NCBI GenBank assembly: GCA_016790385.1
Contig: JAEUNV010000091.1
Coordinates: 1 to 6,935, forward strand
DNA length: 6,935 nt
Direction of reading: 5' to 3'
Source: Zoogloea sp.
Lineage (GTDB): Bacteria; Pseudomonadota; Gammaproteobacteria; Burkholderiales; Rhodocyclaceae
In this document: one piece after another, positions 1-6,700 of the stretch
How the letters are laid out: the number at the start of each line of letters is the position of its first letter
Position numbering within the stretch: position 1 is the stretch's first letter
Notes under the pieces: generated by a model
What the model was told of the DNA's origin: nothing
The model's database searches: none
Seen by the model: only the letters and a program-made list of their open reading frames with translations
Made by a program: the position numbers and the translations under genes

Positions 1-504
1 TCGGCCTACGACGCCACCACCCTCACCGCCAGCCGCGAGGTGGCCCAGTTCTACCTCGACACCGTCGCCGCCGCCGGCGCCGCCAACGCCAAGACCTGCG
101 CCAACTGGGTGATGGGTGATCTGGCCGCGCGCCTCAATAAGGCCGAGCTCGACATCACCGCCAGCCCGGTGAGCGCCACACAGCTGGCCGGCCTGGTGGC
201 GCGCATTGCCGACAACACCATCTCCAATGCCATCGCCAAGAAGGTCTTCGAGGCGCTGTGGAACAAGGAAGGGGATTCGGCCGACGCCATCATCGACGCC
301 CAGGGTCTCAAACAGGTCACCGACAGCGGAGCCATCGAGGCGATCATCGACGAGGTGCTGGCGGCCAATCAGAAATCGGTGGAGGAATTCCGCGCCGGCA
401 AGGAAAAGGCCTTCAACGCCCTGGTCGGCCAGTGCATGAAGGCCAGCAAGGGCAAGGCCAACCCGGCCCAGGTGAATGAGCTGCTGAAAAAGAAGCTCAG
501 CTGA
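1..504 (+). CDS. gatB: Aspartyl/glutamyl-tRNA amidotransferase subunit B, C-terminal part (5' end outside window)
   Basis: The reading frame is open from the first base and encodes the last 167 residues of GatB. In the GatCAB complex, GatB binds the misacylated Glu-tRNA(Gln) or Asp-tRNA(Asn), and its kinase-like core, outside this window, activates the acyl group for amidation. The visible part is the helical linker plus the YqeY-like tail domain that contacts the tRNA. It starts with the family signature YDA..LT (residues 3-9), followed by [11 protein letters not shown] (about 30-41) and the tail motif [11 protein letters not shown] (about 73-83). It ends in a lysine-rich segment (NELLKKKLS) and a TGA, as in other proteobacterial GatB proteins. 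A GTG at base 40 opens a shorter frame, but the homology continues upstream of it, so it is not the start. gatC and gatA are probably upstream, outside the window; this is inferred from the usual gatCAB order. Confidence 0.96.
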   Translation, partial: SAYDATTLTASREVAQFYLDTVAAAGAANAKTCANWVMGDLAARLNKAELDITASPVSATQLAGLVARIADNTISNAIAKKVFEALWNKEGDSADAIIDAQGLKQVTDSGAIEAIIDEVLAANQKSVEEFRAGKEKAFNALVGQCMKASKGKANPAQVNELLKKKLS

Positions 505-510
505 GTCGGC

Positions 511-530
511 ACTCTGCTTCGTGCAGCAGT
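511..530 (+). other. Small hairpin just after gatB
   Basis: ACT and CTGC pair with GCAG and AGT around a TTCGT loop, leaving one bulged C: a 7-bp stem 7 bases after the gatB stop. It has no T-run of its own and its right arm overlaps the base of the stronger hairpin that follows. It could help protect the 3' end of the transcript or compete with the terminator fold. It may also be chance. Confidence 0.35.
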
Positions 531-561
531 AATAGGGGCGACTTCGGTCGCCCTTTTACTG
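527..561 (+). terminator. Intrinsic terminator of gatB, possibly bidirectional
   Basis: The core is a perfect 7-bp GC-rich stem, GGGCGAC (536-542) and GTCGCCC (547-553), closed by a very stable TTCG tetraloop and followed by TTTT (554-557). The flanks also pair (CAGTAA at 527-532 with TTTACTG at 555-561, allowing a small internal mismatch and bulge), giving a long hairpin. It lies 31 bases past the gatB stop and ends 4 bases before the stop of the convergent gene. In the + direction the T-run makes it a good Rho-independent terminator. Read on the minus strand the stem is followed by CTATTACT, a poor T-tract, so any stop for the opposing gene would be weaker. Confidence 0.85.
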
Positions 562-564
562 CCA

Positions 565-1350
565 TCACGAAAAATACGGGAGCAGCGCCTTTGCGGCTTC
601 GATGCGGTGATCCGCACAGGCACTCGGGTCGTTCATCACCGCCAGCAGGAAACTCTTCGGGTCGACAAAACCACCCCCGAGCGCCAACCCTGCACGGGGT
701 TCCGCAGCCGGGACCGCCGGCGGCTCCATCACCAATCCGGCCATCGGGGCGACGGATGCCGGCACCATTGCCCCGCCCGGCTCCAGCAGCCGCATCGCCC
801 GCAGGAAATCAGCCGACCCGATGGACCTGAAGCCCGCCAGCAGTTCGGCCTGGCGCTCCGGGCTGGGCGCCATGTCGAGCCAGGTCTCGTCGGCGAACAT
901 GCCACCCATGGCCGGGTCGATGAAGGCCGTCCACCGCCCTTCACCGGCCTCGCGGGCGGGCGCCAGGGGCACGCTTCGGGTGACCGCCGACGGTAGCAGA
1001 CTCAAGTGGGCGGGCTGAACACCCGCCAGAAAACGCGCCCGCAGCCCGGCAAGAAACGCCTCCGCCCGCTCGAGCGGCACCGGATCGGCCAACGAGAACC
1101 ACACCCGGAAGCCCTCGCGCCCTGCCACGGACACCGCGGGCGCGGGCAGATCAAGCCCGTTCATCACGCCCTCGCACAGGGCAGCCACCGGCGCCCAGCC
1201 GGCCCCCGGGGCCAGTCCGATCACCATCGCCCACACCCGATCCTCGGAACCGACCAGATCAAGGGCACAACCCGCCTCGGGAAAAGGATCGGGAAGATCC
1301 TGACCCGGCCGACCGAAAAGCCGCTGTAGTTCAGCACTCAGGGAATGCAT
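565..1350 (-). CDS. Uncharacterised 261-residue protein (possible degenerate primase-like core, terminase-like C-terminal motif)
   Basis: I do not recognise a named family. The frame stays open to base 1950, but the upstream 200 codons lie over the LysR gene. The ATG at 1350 is preceded by GGAGG at a 6-base spacing and gives a protein of normal composition, so I start it there. No signal peptide or membrane segment is apparent, so it is probably cytoplasmic. Three parts can be seen. Residues about 25-150 form an alpha/beta-looking core containing GFRVWFSLADPVPLERAEAFL (80-100, described in two halves: GFRVWFSL and PVPLERAEAFL) and a later GRWTAFIDP (138-146). Residues about 190-225 are a linker rich in Pro, Ala, Gly and Met. 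The tail has FLLAVMNDP (234-242) and RIEAAKALLPYF (249-260). The core faintly recalls the G.HVW.FF..PVPA..AR pattern of archaeo-eukaryotic primase-like proteins, but I see no obvious catalytic acidic pair. The tail resembles a motif seen in small phage-terminase-like proteins. Both resemblances are from memory and unproven. The gene converges on gatB and follows LysR on the same strand. Confidence 0.8.
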   Translation of the reverse strand: MHSLSAELQRLFGRPGQDLPDPFPEAGCALDLVGSEDRVWAMVIGLAPGAGWAPVAALCEGVMNGLDLPAPAVSVAGREGFRVWFSLADPVPLERAEAFLAGLRARFLAGVQPAHLSLLPSAVTRSVPLAPAREAGEGRWTAFIDPAMGGMFADETWLDMAPSPERQAELLAGFRSIGSADFLRAMRLLEPGGAMVPASVAPMAGLVMEPPAVPAAEPRAGLALGGGFVDPKSFLLAVMNDPSACADHRIEAAKALLPYFS

Positions 1351-1356
1351 CACCAA

Positions 1357-1361
1357 CCTCC
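1357..1361 (-). promoter_or_regulatory. Ribosome binding site of the unknown minus-strand gene
   Basis: On the minus strand, GGAGG is followed by TTGGTG and then ATG at 1350. This is a near-consensus Shine-Dalgarno at 6 bases spacing. It decides the start: the longer open frame running back over the LysR gene is not used. Confidence 0.85.
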
Positions 1362-1385
1362 GTCCAAGTCCATCAATGCTGCACA

Positions 1386-1413
1386 AATGTACAAGTCTGC
1401 CAGCAGCTTGCAA
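1386..1413 (-). promoter_or_regulatory. Weak candidate sigma-70 promoter for the unknown gene
   Basis: On the minus strand, TTGCAA (1413-1408), 16 bases, then TACATT (1391-1386) match the -35 and -10 consensus at four of six positions each. This would place transcription start roughly 30 bases upstream of the ATG at 1350. The pair is weak and could be chance. The alternative is read-through from the LysR gene 103 bases upstream, since no clear terminator with a T-run lies between them. Confidence 0.25.
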
Positions 1414-1453
1414 AGGCATGCAGGCGCCGCCTTCGGGGGTTCCGGCGACCCGA

Positions 1454-2335
1454 TCAGAACACCTCGTCCAGGTAAGCCAGCAGGGCCTTGATCCGCGCCG
1501 GCTGGTAACGCCGGCTCGGGTAGGCCACATACAGCGGGCTGGCATCGTAGTTGGCATCGGGAAACAGATCCACCAGCCGCCCCGCGTCCAGATCATCCTG
1601 AACATCAAGCCGGGACTTGTAAGCAATGCCGCGGCCGTCCAGGGCCCAGCGGCGGACGAGGGCGCCATCATCGGCGGCGCGGTCACCGCTGACCGTGATC
1701 TCGCGCTGCGCCCCCCCGTGGAACAGCCGCCACCGGTTGAACAACTCACCATTACGGTAAAAACAGATGCAGTTGCGTGCCACCAAGGCCTCGAACGATT
1801 CCGGGTGACCATGACTTCGCAGATAGGCCGGAGATGCGACGAGCACCCGCCGGTTGTCGCAAAGCTCGTGTCCAACCAGATTGGAGTCTTCCGAAAGCCC
1901 GTAACGCAACACCAGATCGATGGGATTGCGGTACAAGTCGATGAGACCATCGGAGAGGTGCATCACCAGGCGCACCTGGGGGTGACGCTGCCTGAAGGGT
2001 TCAAGCAGCGTGTCGAGGCGGTCGCGGCCGAGATCGGAGGGCGCACCGAGGTGGATGTCTCCGCTGAGCTGTTCGCGCCCCCGCTTCAACGCAGCCAGGC
2101 CTTCATCAAGGGCCTGACCGGCCTGAATGCAGTAGCCAAGAAAATCCTCGCCGGCCTGGGTCAGGCGCAGGGAACGGGTGGAGCGTTCGAAGAGCTGGCT
2201 GTCCACCCGCTGCTCAAGGCGCTTGAGGGCCGCACTGGCAGCGGCAGCGCTGAGACCCAGGGTCCGGCCGGCAGCGCTGATGTTGCCCAACTCGGCCACC
2301 CGGATGAAAAGCTGTACATCAGTCAGCTGGAGCAT
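1454..2335 (-). CDS. LysR-type transcriptional regulator
   Basis: This encodes a complete 293-residue LysR family regulator, the usual length, acting as a cytoplasmic DNA-binding oligomer. The N-terminal winged helix-turn-helix spans about residues 3-62 (TDVQLFIRVAELGNISAAG, SAAAASAALKRLE, then LFERSTRSLRLTQAG). A linker helix follows to about 88, then the periplasmic-binding-protein-like effector domain from GDIHLGAPSDLG (about 92-103) to the end, with VASPAYLRSHGHPESFEAL (166-184) as the typical mid-domain motif. The HTH variant with SAAAASAALKRLE is one I associate with the CrgA/DhcR-like side of the family. I chose ATG at 2335; a TTG two codons upstream (2341) is possible, but neither has a clear Shine-Dalgarno. 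The gene is divergent from the ene-reductase across 103 bp holding operator-like repeats, the classic arrangement for LysR control of the neighbour plus autoregulation. The effector cannot be read from sequence; an enone, quinone or other electrophile is an inference from the target gene. Confidence 0.96.
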   Translation of the reverse strand: MLQLTDVQLFIRVAELGNISAAGRTLGLSAAAASAALKRLEQRVDSQLFERSTRSLRLTQAGEDFLGYCIQAGQALDEGLAALKRGREQLSGDIHLGAPSDLGRDRLDTLLEPFRQRHPQVRLVMHLSDGLIDLYRNPIDLVLRYGLSEDSNLVGHELCDNRRVLVASPAYLRSHGHPESFEALVARNCICFYRNGELFNRWRLFHGGAQREITVSGDRAADDGALVRRWALDGRGIAYKSRLDVQDDLDAGRLVDLFPDANYDASPLYVAYPSRRYQPARIKALLAYLDEVF

Positions 2336-2345
2336 TTTCAAAATC

Positions 2346-2385
2346 TGTTTGATAGTCCGTCAAATGATCAACCTATTATCAAACA
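2346..2385. promoter_or_regulatory. Probable LysR operator with nested inverted repeats
   Basis: The gap between the divergent genes contains a perfect 9-bp inverted repeat, TGTTTGATA (2346-2354) and TATCAAACA (2377-2385), separated by 22 bases. Nested within its left side is TTTGA-N7-TCAAA (2348-2364), which contains the T-N11-A core (T2350, A2362) typical of LysR recognition sites. A TGATCA palindrome (2365-2370) sits between the arms. A higher-affinity recognition site and a second activation site overlapping the promoter would fit the standard LysR model, and the third TCAAA half-site (2379-2383) could be the second contact. The repeats are directly visible; binding by the adjacent regulator is inferred. 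Confidence 0.7.
2349..2379 (+). promoter_or_regulatory. Candidate sigma-70 promoter of the ene-reductase gene
   Basis: TTGATA (2349-2354) matches the -35 consensus at five of six bases and TATTAT (2374-2379) matches the -10 at five of six. The spacer is 19 bases, longer than the optimal 17, which is typical of promoters that need an activator. Both elements lie inside the inverted-repeat operator, so regulator binding would act directly on polymerase access. Expected transcription start is near 2386, giving a leader of about 50 bases. No strong Shine-Dalgarno is seen before the ATG at 2439. Confidence 0.5.
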
Positions 2386-2438
2386 ATCCGCATTTCCCTA
2401 TGCTGGGCCATCTTCTTTTTCGATAGCCGCTCTTCGCC

Positions 2439-3551
2439 ATGAACGACATCCTCTTTCGCCCCTTTGTCCTCGGCGCCGTCACCCTGCCCAACCGCATCGT
2501 CATGCCTCCGCTGACCCGTGCCCGCGCCGCCCAGCCGGGCAACATCCCCAATGCCATGAACGCCGCGTACTACGCCCAGCGCGCCAGCGCGGGCCTGATC
2601 ATCGCCGAAGCCACCGACATTTCGCCGGATGCCAAGGGCTACTCCCTGACACCGGGCGTGCACAGCCCTGAGCAGATCGCCGGCTGGCGCCTGGTGACGG
2701 ACGCAGTGCACGCGGCCGGCGGGCGGATCTTTCTGCAAATCTGGCATTGCGGGCGCATGTCTCACCCGGACCTGCGCGATGGCGCGCAGACAGTGGGGCC
2801 TTCGGCCGTCAGCTTTCCAGGGCAGATCTGGCTCGCCGGCGCCGACGGCAAGGGCAGGATGGTCGATTGCCCGACGCCCCGAGCCCTGGCAATCGAGGAA
2901 ATCGCCCCCATCGTGGCGAACTTTCGCCAGGCGGCGCTCAATGCCATTGATGCCGGTTTCGACGGGGTGGAGATTCATGCAGCCAACAGCTATCTCATTG
3001 ACCAGTTCCTGCGCACCACCTCCAACCAGCGCACCGACCAGTACGGTGGCAAGCGGGAGAACCGGCTGCGCTTCCTGCTGGAAGTAACCGACGCGGTGTG
3101 TGAAGCCATTGGCCCCGCGCGAACCGGCGTGCGCCTGTCGCCGCGTAATCTGGCCCGCGGCATGGACTGCCCGGACAGCCTTCCGACCGCGCTGGAAGCC
3201 GCAGCCAAGCTGCATCAACGGGGGGTAGCCTACCTGCATTTCAACGAACCCGAGGAAAACCCGCCCAGTGCAGCCGCCGGGCAGTTCCGCCAGCAGCTCA
3301 GGGCGGTGTTTCCGGGCCCCGTGATCGTCGCCGGCGCCTACACGGCCGAACGCGCAAGTCGGGTACTGGCCAGCGGTGAAGCCGATCTGGTGGCCTTCGG
3401 GCGAGCCTTCATCGCCAACCCGGATCTCCCCACCCGTCTGCGCAACGGCGCCCCCCTCAACCCGCCGGATCCCGCCACCTTCTTTGGCGGCGACGCCCGA
3501 GGCTACCTCGATTACCCGGCCTGCCCCACCGAAGAGGTGCAGGAGGCCTGA
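2439..3551 (+). CDS. Old Yellow Enzyme family FMN-dependent alkene reductase (NemA-like)
   Basis: A complete 370-residue OYE protein, normal in length. These enzymes use FMN and NAD(P)H to reduce activated C=C bonds of enones, maleimides and similar electrophiles, and some also reduce nitrate esters or nitroaromatics. The fold is a TIM barrel. Visible motifs in order are PNRIVMPPLTRARA (17-30, with T26 at the position that tunes the flavin in classical OYEs), LQIWHCGRMSHP (99-110), EIHAANSYLIDQFLR (178-192) and SNQRTDQYGG (195-204), VRLSP (231-235, R232 near the flavin), and the phosphate-binding VAFGRAFIANPDLP (318-331). H180 and N183 are the substrate-binding His/Asn pair and Y185 the proton-donor tyrosine, so the enzyme looks active. 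It ends with the family's GYLDYP (355-360). The in-frame TAG at 2424 leaves ATG 2439 as the first start. The absence of a YqjM-type Cys at position 26 argues for the classical class. The exact substrate is unknown. It is divergent from, and probably controlled by, the LysR gene. Confidence 0.97.
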   Translation: MNDILFRPFVLGAVTLPNRIVMPPLTRARAAQPGNIPNAMNAAYYAQRASAGLIIAEATDISPDAKGYSLTPGVHSPEQIAGWRLVTDAVHAAGGRIFLQIWHCGRMSHPDLRDGAQTVGPSAVSFPGQIWLAGADGKGRMVDCPTPRALAIEEIAPIVANFRQAALNAIDAGFDGVEIHAANSYLIDQFLRTTSNQRTDQYGGKRENRLRFLLEVTDAVCEAIGPARTGVRLSPRNLARGMDCPDSLPTALEAAAKLHQRGVAYLHFNEPEENPPSAAAGQFRQQLRAVFPGPVIVAGAYTAERASRVLASGEADLVAFGRAFIANPDLPTRLRNGAPLNPPDPATFFGGDARGYLDYPACPTEEVQEA

Positions 3552-3763
3552 GCTTCAACGGTGAGCGCAAGCCTGTGCCTGCCTGGCCCCTGATGGAGAT
3601 CACACCTCCCGCCGCCCGCCCGTTGGTCACGATCCGCTGGGGGGCGAACACATCAAAGGGCAAAAACCCTTGGGACACGGGCGGCGTTCAGACCTGCGGC
3701 ATTCAGGCAGGAACCCGGCTGTAACTGTAAACCTGATCGACGGGATCGTTCCGCAGGCTTTCC
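3552..3763. other. Convergent intergenic region, no gene recognised
   Basis: These 212 bases lie between the stops of the ene-reductase and the hybrid kinase. I see no plausible coding frame and no riboswitch or tRNA pattern. Two small hairpins occur: AAGGG-CAAAAA-CCCTT (3656-3671) and CCTGC-N9-GCAGG (3693-3711). Neither is followed by a T-run on the + strand. On the minus strand the first has its T-run in the loop rather than after the stem. No convincing intrinsic terminator is visible for either flanking gene, so termination may be Rho-dependent. Confidence 0.5.
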
Positions 3764-6700
3764 CTAGACGGGCGTACCGCCGTCCCGCGAACGGCTGCGG
3801 AGCCAGCGCAGCAGGGTGGAATACAAGCGGTCCGGCTCCACCGGCTTGGACAGAAAATCGTCCATGCCCACAGCCAGGCATTGGGCCCGGTCTTCAGCAA
3901 AGGCATTGGCGGTCATCGCAACGATGGGCAGGTTCCGTCCAGCCTCGAGGCGACGAATCCGGCGGGTGGCCTCCAGGCCATCCATCTCGGGCATCTGCAT
4001 GTCCATGAGGATCAGGTCGAAGGCCGAGGCGCTCACCATATCCACGGCCACCGCGCCATTTCCCGCCACCGACACGTCGAGCCCCGCGTCCTGTAGAAAG
4101 AGCCGCCCCACCTCCTGGTTCACCGGCTCATCCTCAACCAGCAGAATATGGGCGCCGGCATGCTCGCTGCGCAGGATGGCCTCGGCGCCAACGGGGCGTC
4201 CCGAGGCAGGCTGAAGCGGTCGCACAGCCTCGCTCAGACCCAGCCAGGCGGTAAACCAGAAGGTGCTGCCCACCCCCGGGGTGCTTTCGGCTCCGGCCTC
4301 ACCGCCCATCAGCTCCGCAAGGCGCCGGGTAATGACCAGTCCGAGCCCCGTCCCGCCATACTTGCGGGTATTGGACGCATCGCCCTGTTCAAAGGCTCGA
4401 AAAAGCTTGGGCAAGGCCTCCGCTGGAACACCAATGCCGCTGTCGCTCACCTCCGCCCGAAGTAGCACTCGCGCCTTTTCCCGAGCCACCACGCTCACCG
4501 AAAGCGTGACCCCTCCAACTTCGGTGAACTTGACAGCATTGCTGGCAAGATTGAGCAAGGCCTGGGTCAGACGCGTGGCATCGCCACGCAGCATGCATGG
4601 CAGGGCCTCGCAGTTCACCACAAGGCGCAGACCCTTGGCGCTGGCCTTCTCCTGGATCATTGAGGCGACATTGGTGACCAGACTTTCCAGGACGAAGCAG
4701 CCCTCCTCAAGGAGAAACTTCTCTGCCTCGATCTTGGACAGGTCGAGGATGTCGTTGATCACCGCAAGAAGATGATGGGCGGCGGTATCGATCTTGCCCA
4801 ACTGCTCGGCCTGACTGGGGCTGACCCCTTCCCGCTGCATGATGCGGGCCATGCCGAGCACGGCATTGAGGGGCGTGCGGATCTCATGGCTCATGTTGGC
4901 CAGGAAGGCACTCTTGGCCCGGCTGGCGCTCTCGGCCACCTCCTTGGCCTGGGCCAGCTCCCGGGTCCGGGCTTCGACCAGACTTTCCAGCTGGAGGCGG
5001 TGCAGCGCCAGCTCCTCTTCGTTGCGCTTCTGCTCGGTGATGTCCTGTTTGATGCCGAGGTAGTGGGAGACGCTGCCATCGGCGCGGCGTACCGGGGAAA
5101 TAACGGCCGCTTCCACATAGATCTCCCCGGTCTTGCGCCGGTTGATCAGCTCGCCACGCCATACGCTCCCTTGTTCGAGGGTGCTCCAAAGATCCCGGAA
5201 CACTTCAGGAGGCGTCTCGCCGGAGTGCATTATCCGCGGGTTCTCGCCCTTGACTTCGTCCAGGGTGTAGCCGGAGGCCTCTTCGAAGGCCTTATTGACG
5301 TAGATGATGCGCGCGTCAAGATCCGTGAGCACGATGCTGCCAGGGCTCTGTTCCACGGCGGTCGAGAGCATGCGCAATTGCTCTTCAACCCGCTTGCGTT
5401 CGGTGATGTCAGAGAACAGGCAGGCAAACTGCCCAGGACGGGGAGAATAGTAGTGATTCTCATAGTATCGCCCGGTGGCGGCCACGTAGCCTTCCAGGCT
5501 GGCGTGCTGCCCGGACAGCGCCGCCCCCACATGGGCCTTGAACCAGAAGTCTTCCAGGCCCGGAAACAGCTCGCGCACGGTATGGCCCACAACCTGCTCG
5601 CGACTGAGGCCCATGATGCGACTGTAGGCCGGATTGACGTCGACAAAGAACCAGTCCACCGGCACTCCCGCTTCGTCAAAGATCAGCTCCGCCAGGAAGA
5701 AGCCCTCCTGCATTGAATCGAAGAGATCCCGAAAACGTGCGTCCGCCGCAAGCCGCTCGTCGAGGGCGCGTTTACGTTCGGTGATGTCGGTGGAGATGCC
5801 ACACAGGGCATAGATGCTGCCGTCCTCGCGGCGCAGCGGCAGCTTGACCGAGAGATAGCTGCGCGACTCCCCGGTGCGGCGATCAACGTTGGTCTCCTCG
5901 ATCTCGACCCGCTCCCCGTTTTCAATGATGCGCCGGTCATTGGCGCGCAGGATCGAGGCCGTGTCGCCGTCGAAATACTCCGCGTCCGTGGTACCGGCAA
6001 GCCCGTCCCGGCCGACCCCGAAGAGTTCCAACACCGCCCGGTTGGCGTAGGTGTAGCAATAGTCTTCATCCTTGATGTAGATGTAGGCACCCACGTTGTC
6101 GAGGATGGTCTCAAGCATGGCATCACTTCGCCGGCGCAGGGCTTCAGCCTGCCGACGAGCGGTGATGTCGAGGACGATGCCGATGTAGCTGCCCACCCGG
6201 CCATCCTGACCGACCACGGGCTGCCCCCGACACATCAGCCAGCGCGGCCCTTCGCCTGCCGGCATGCACACCTGCCACTCGGCCTCGAATCCCACACCCT
6301 TGTCACGGGCGGCATTGATCGCAGCCTCGACCCTGTCCCGGTCATCGGGATGAATGGATACCCGCCAGGCCTCATACGAAGGAAGGCACGAATTGGCGGG
6401 AATGCCATATAGATCCCAAAGTTCGTCAGACCAGTAGTTGTTGTTGGATTCAAGGAACCACTCCCAGCAGCCGGCCTGGGCGGCGTCCAGAGCCAGACGC
6501 AGGCGTCTTTCACTGGCCCTGAGGAGTTCCTCCGCCAGGCTGCGCTCAGTCACATCAGAGACGGTGGCCAGCACATGGTTCACCCCATCCAGCTCCAGCG
6601 AGCCCAGGCTGATCTCGATGGCGATCTCGTCGCCGTCCTTGCTGCACCCGCGCAGACTGCGCCGGGACATAAGGGCATGAGCCTGCTCGGGCGCCGTCCG

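Noticed and set aside
1379..1406. LexA-like or other SOS box in the region upstream of the unknown gene
   Set aside because: The CTG and CAG elements present do not have the spacing of a CTGT-N8-ACAG site. The TGTACA/TGTGCA pair is an imperfect palindrome with no second copy.
1351..1950. N-terminal 200-codon extension of the unknown minus-strand protein
   Set aside because: This stretch mostly overlaps the LysR gene in another frame on the same strand, has a shadow-like composition rich in Trp, Arg, Ser and Thr, and a strong GGAGG sits just before ATG 1350.
2336..2341. TTG start for the LysR gene two codons upstream
   Set aside because: ATG at 2335 is in frame and gives a normal LysR N-terminus, and there is no Shine-Dalgarno favouring TTG.
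1376..2671. 431-codon plus-strand open frame
   Set aside because: It lies antisense to the LysR gene and then runs into the reductase out of frame. Long antisense open frames are common in GC-rich DNA, and the sense frame has clear family motifs.
2379..3239. 286-codon minus-strand open frame opposite the ene-reductase
   Set aside because: It is antisense to a well-supported OYE gene, has no recognisable motif and would cover the LysR/OYE control region.
3656..3671. AAGGG-CAAAAA-CCCTT hairpin as a terminator
   Set aside because: The stem is only 5 bp and no T-run follows it on either strand; the A/T run is in the loop.
4772..5716. 314-codon plus-strand open frame opposite the hybrid kinase
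   Set aside because: It mirrors the PAS and HisKA coding sequence, its His- and Gly-rich composition is that of an antisense shadow, and it shows no family motif.
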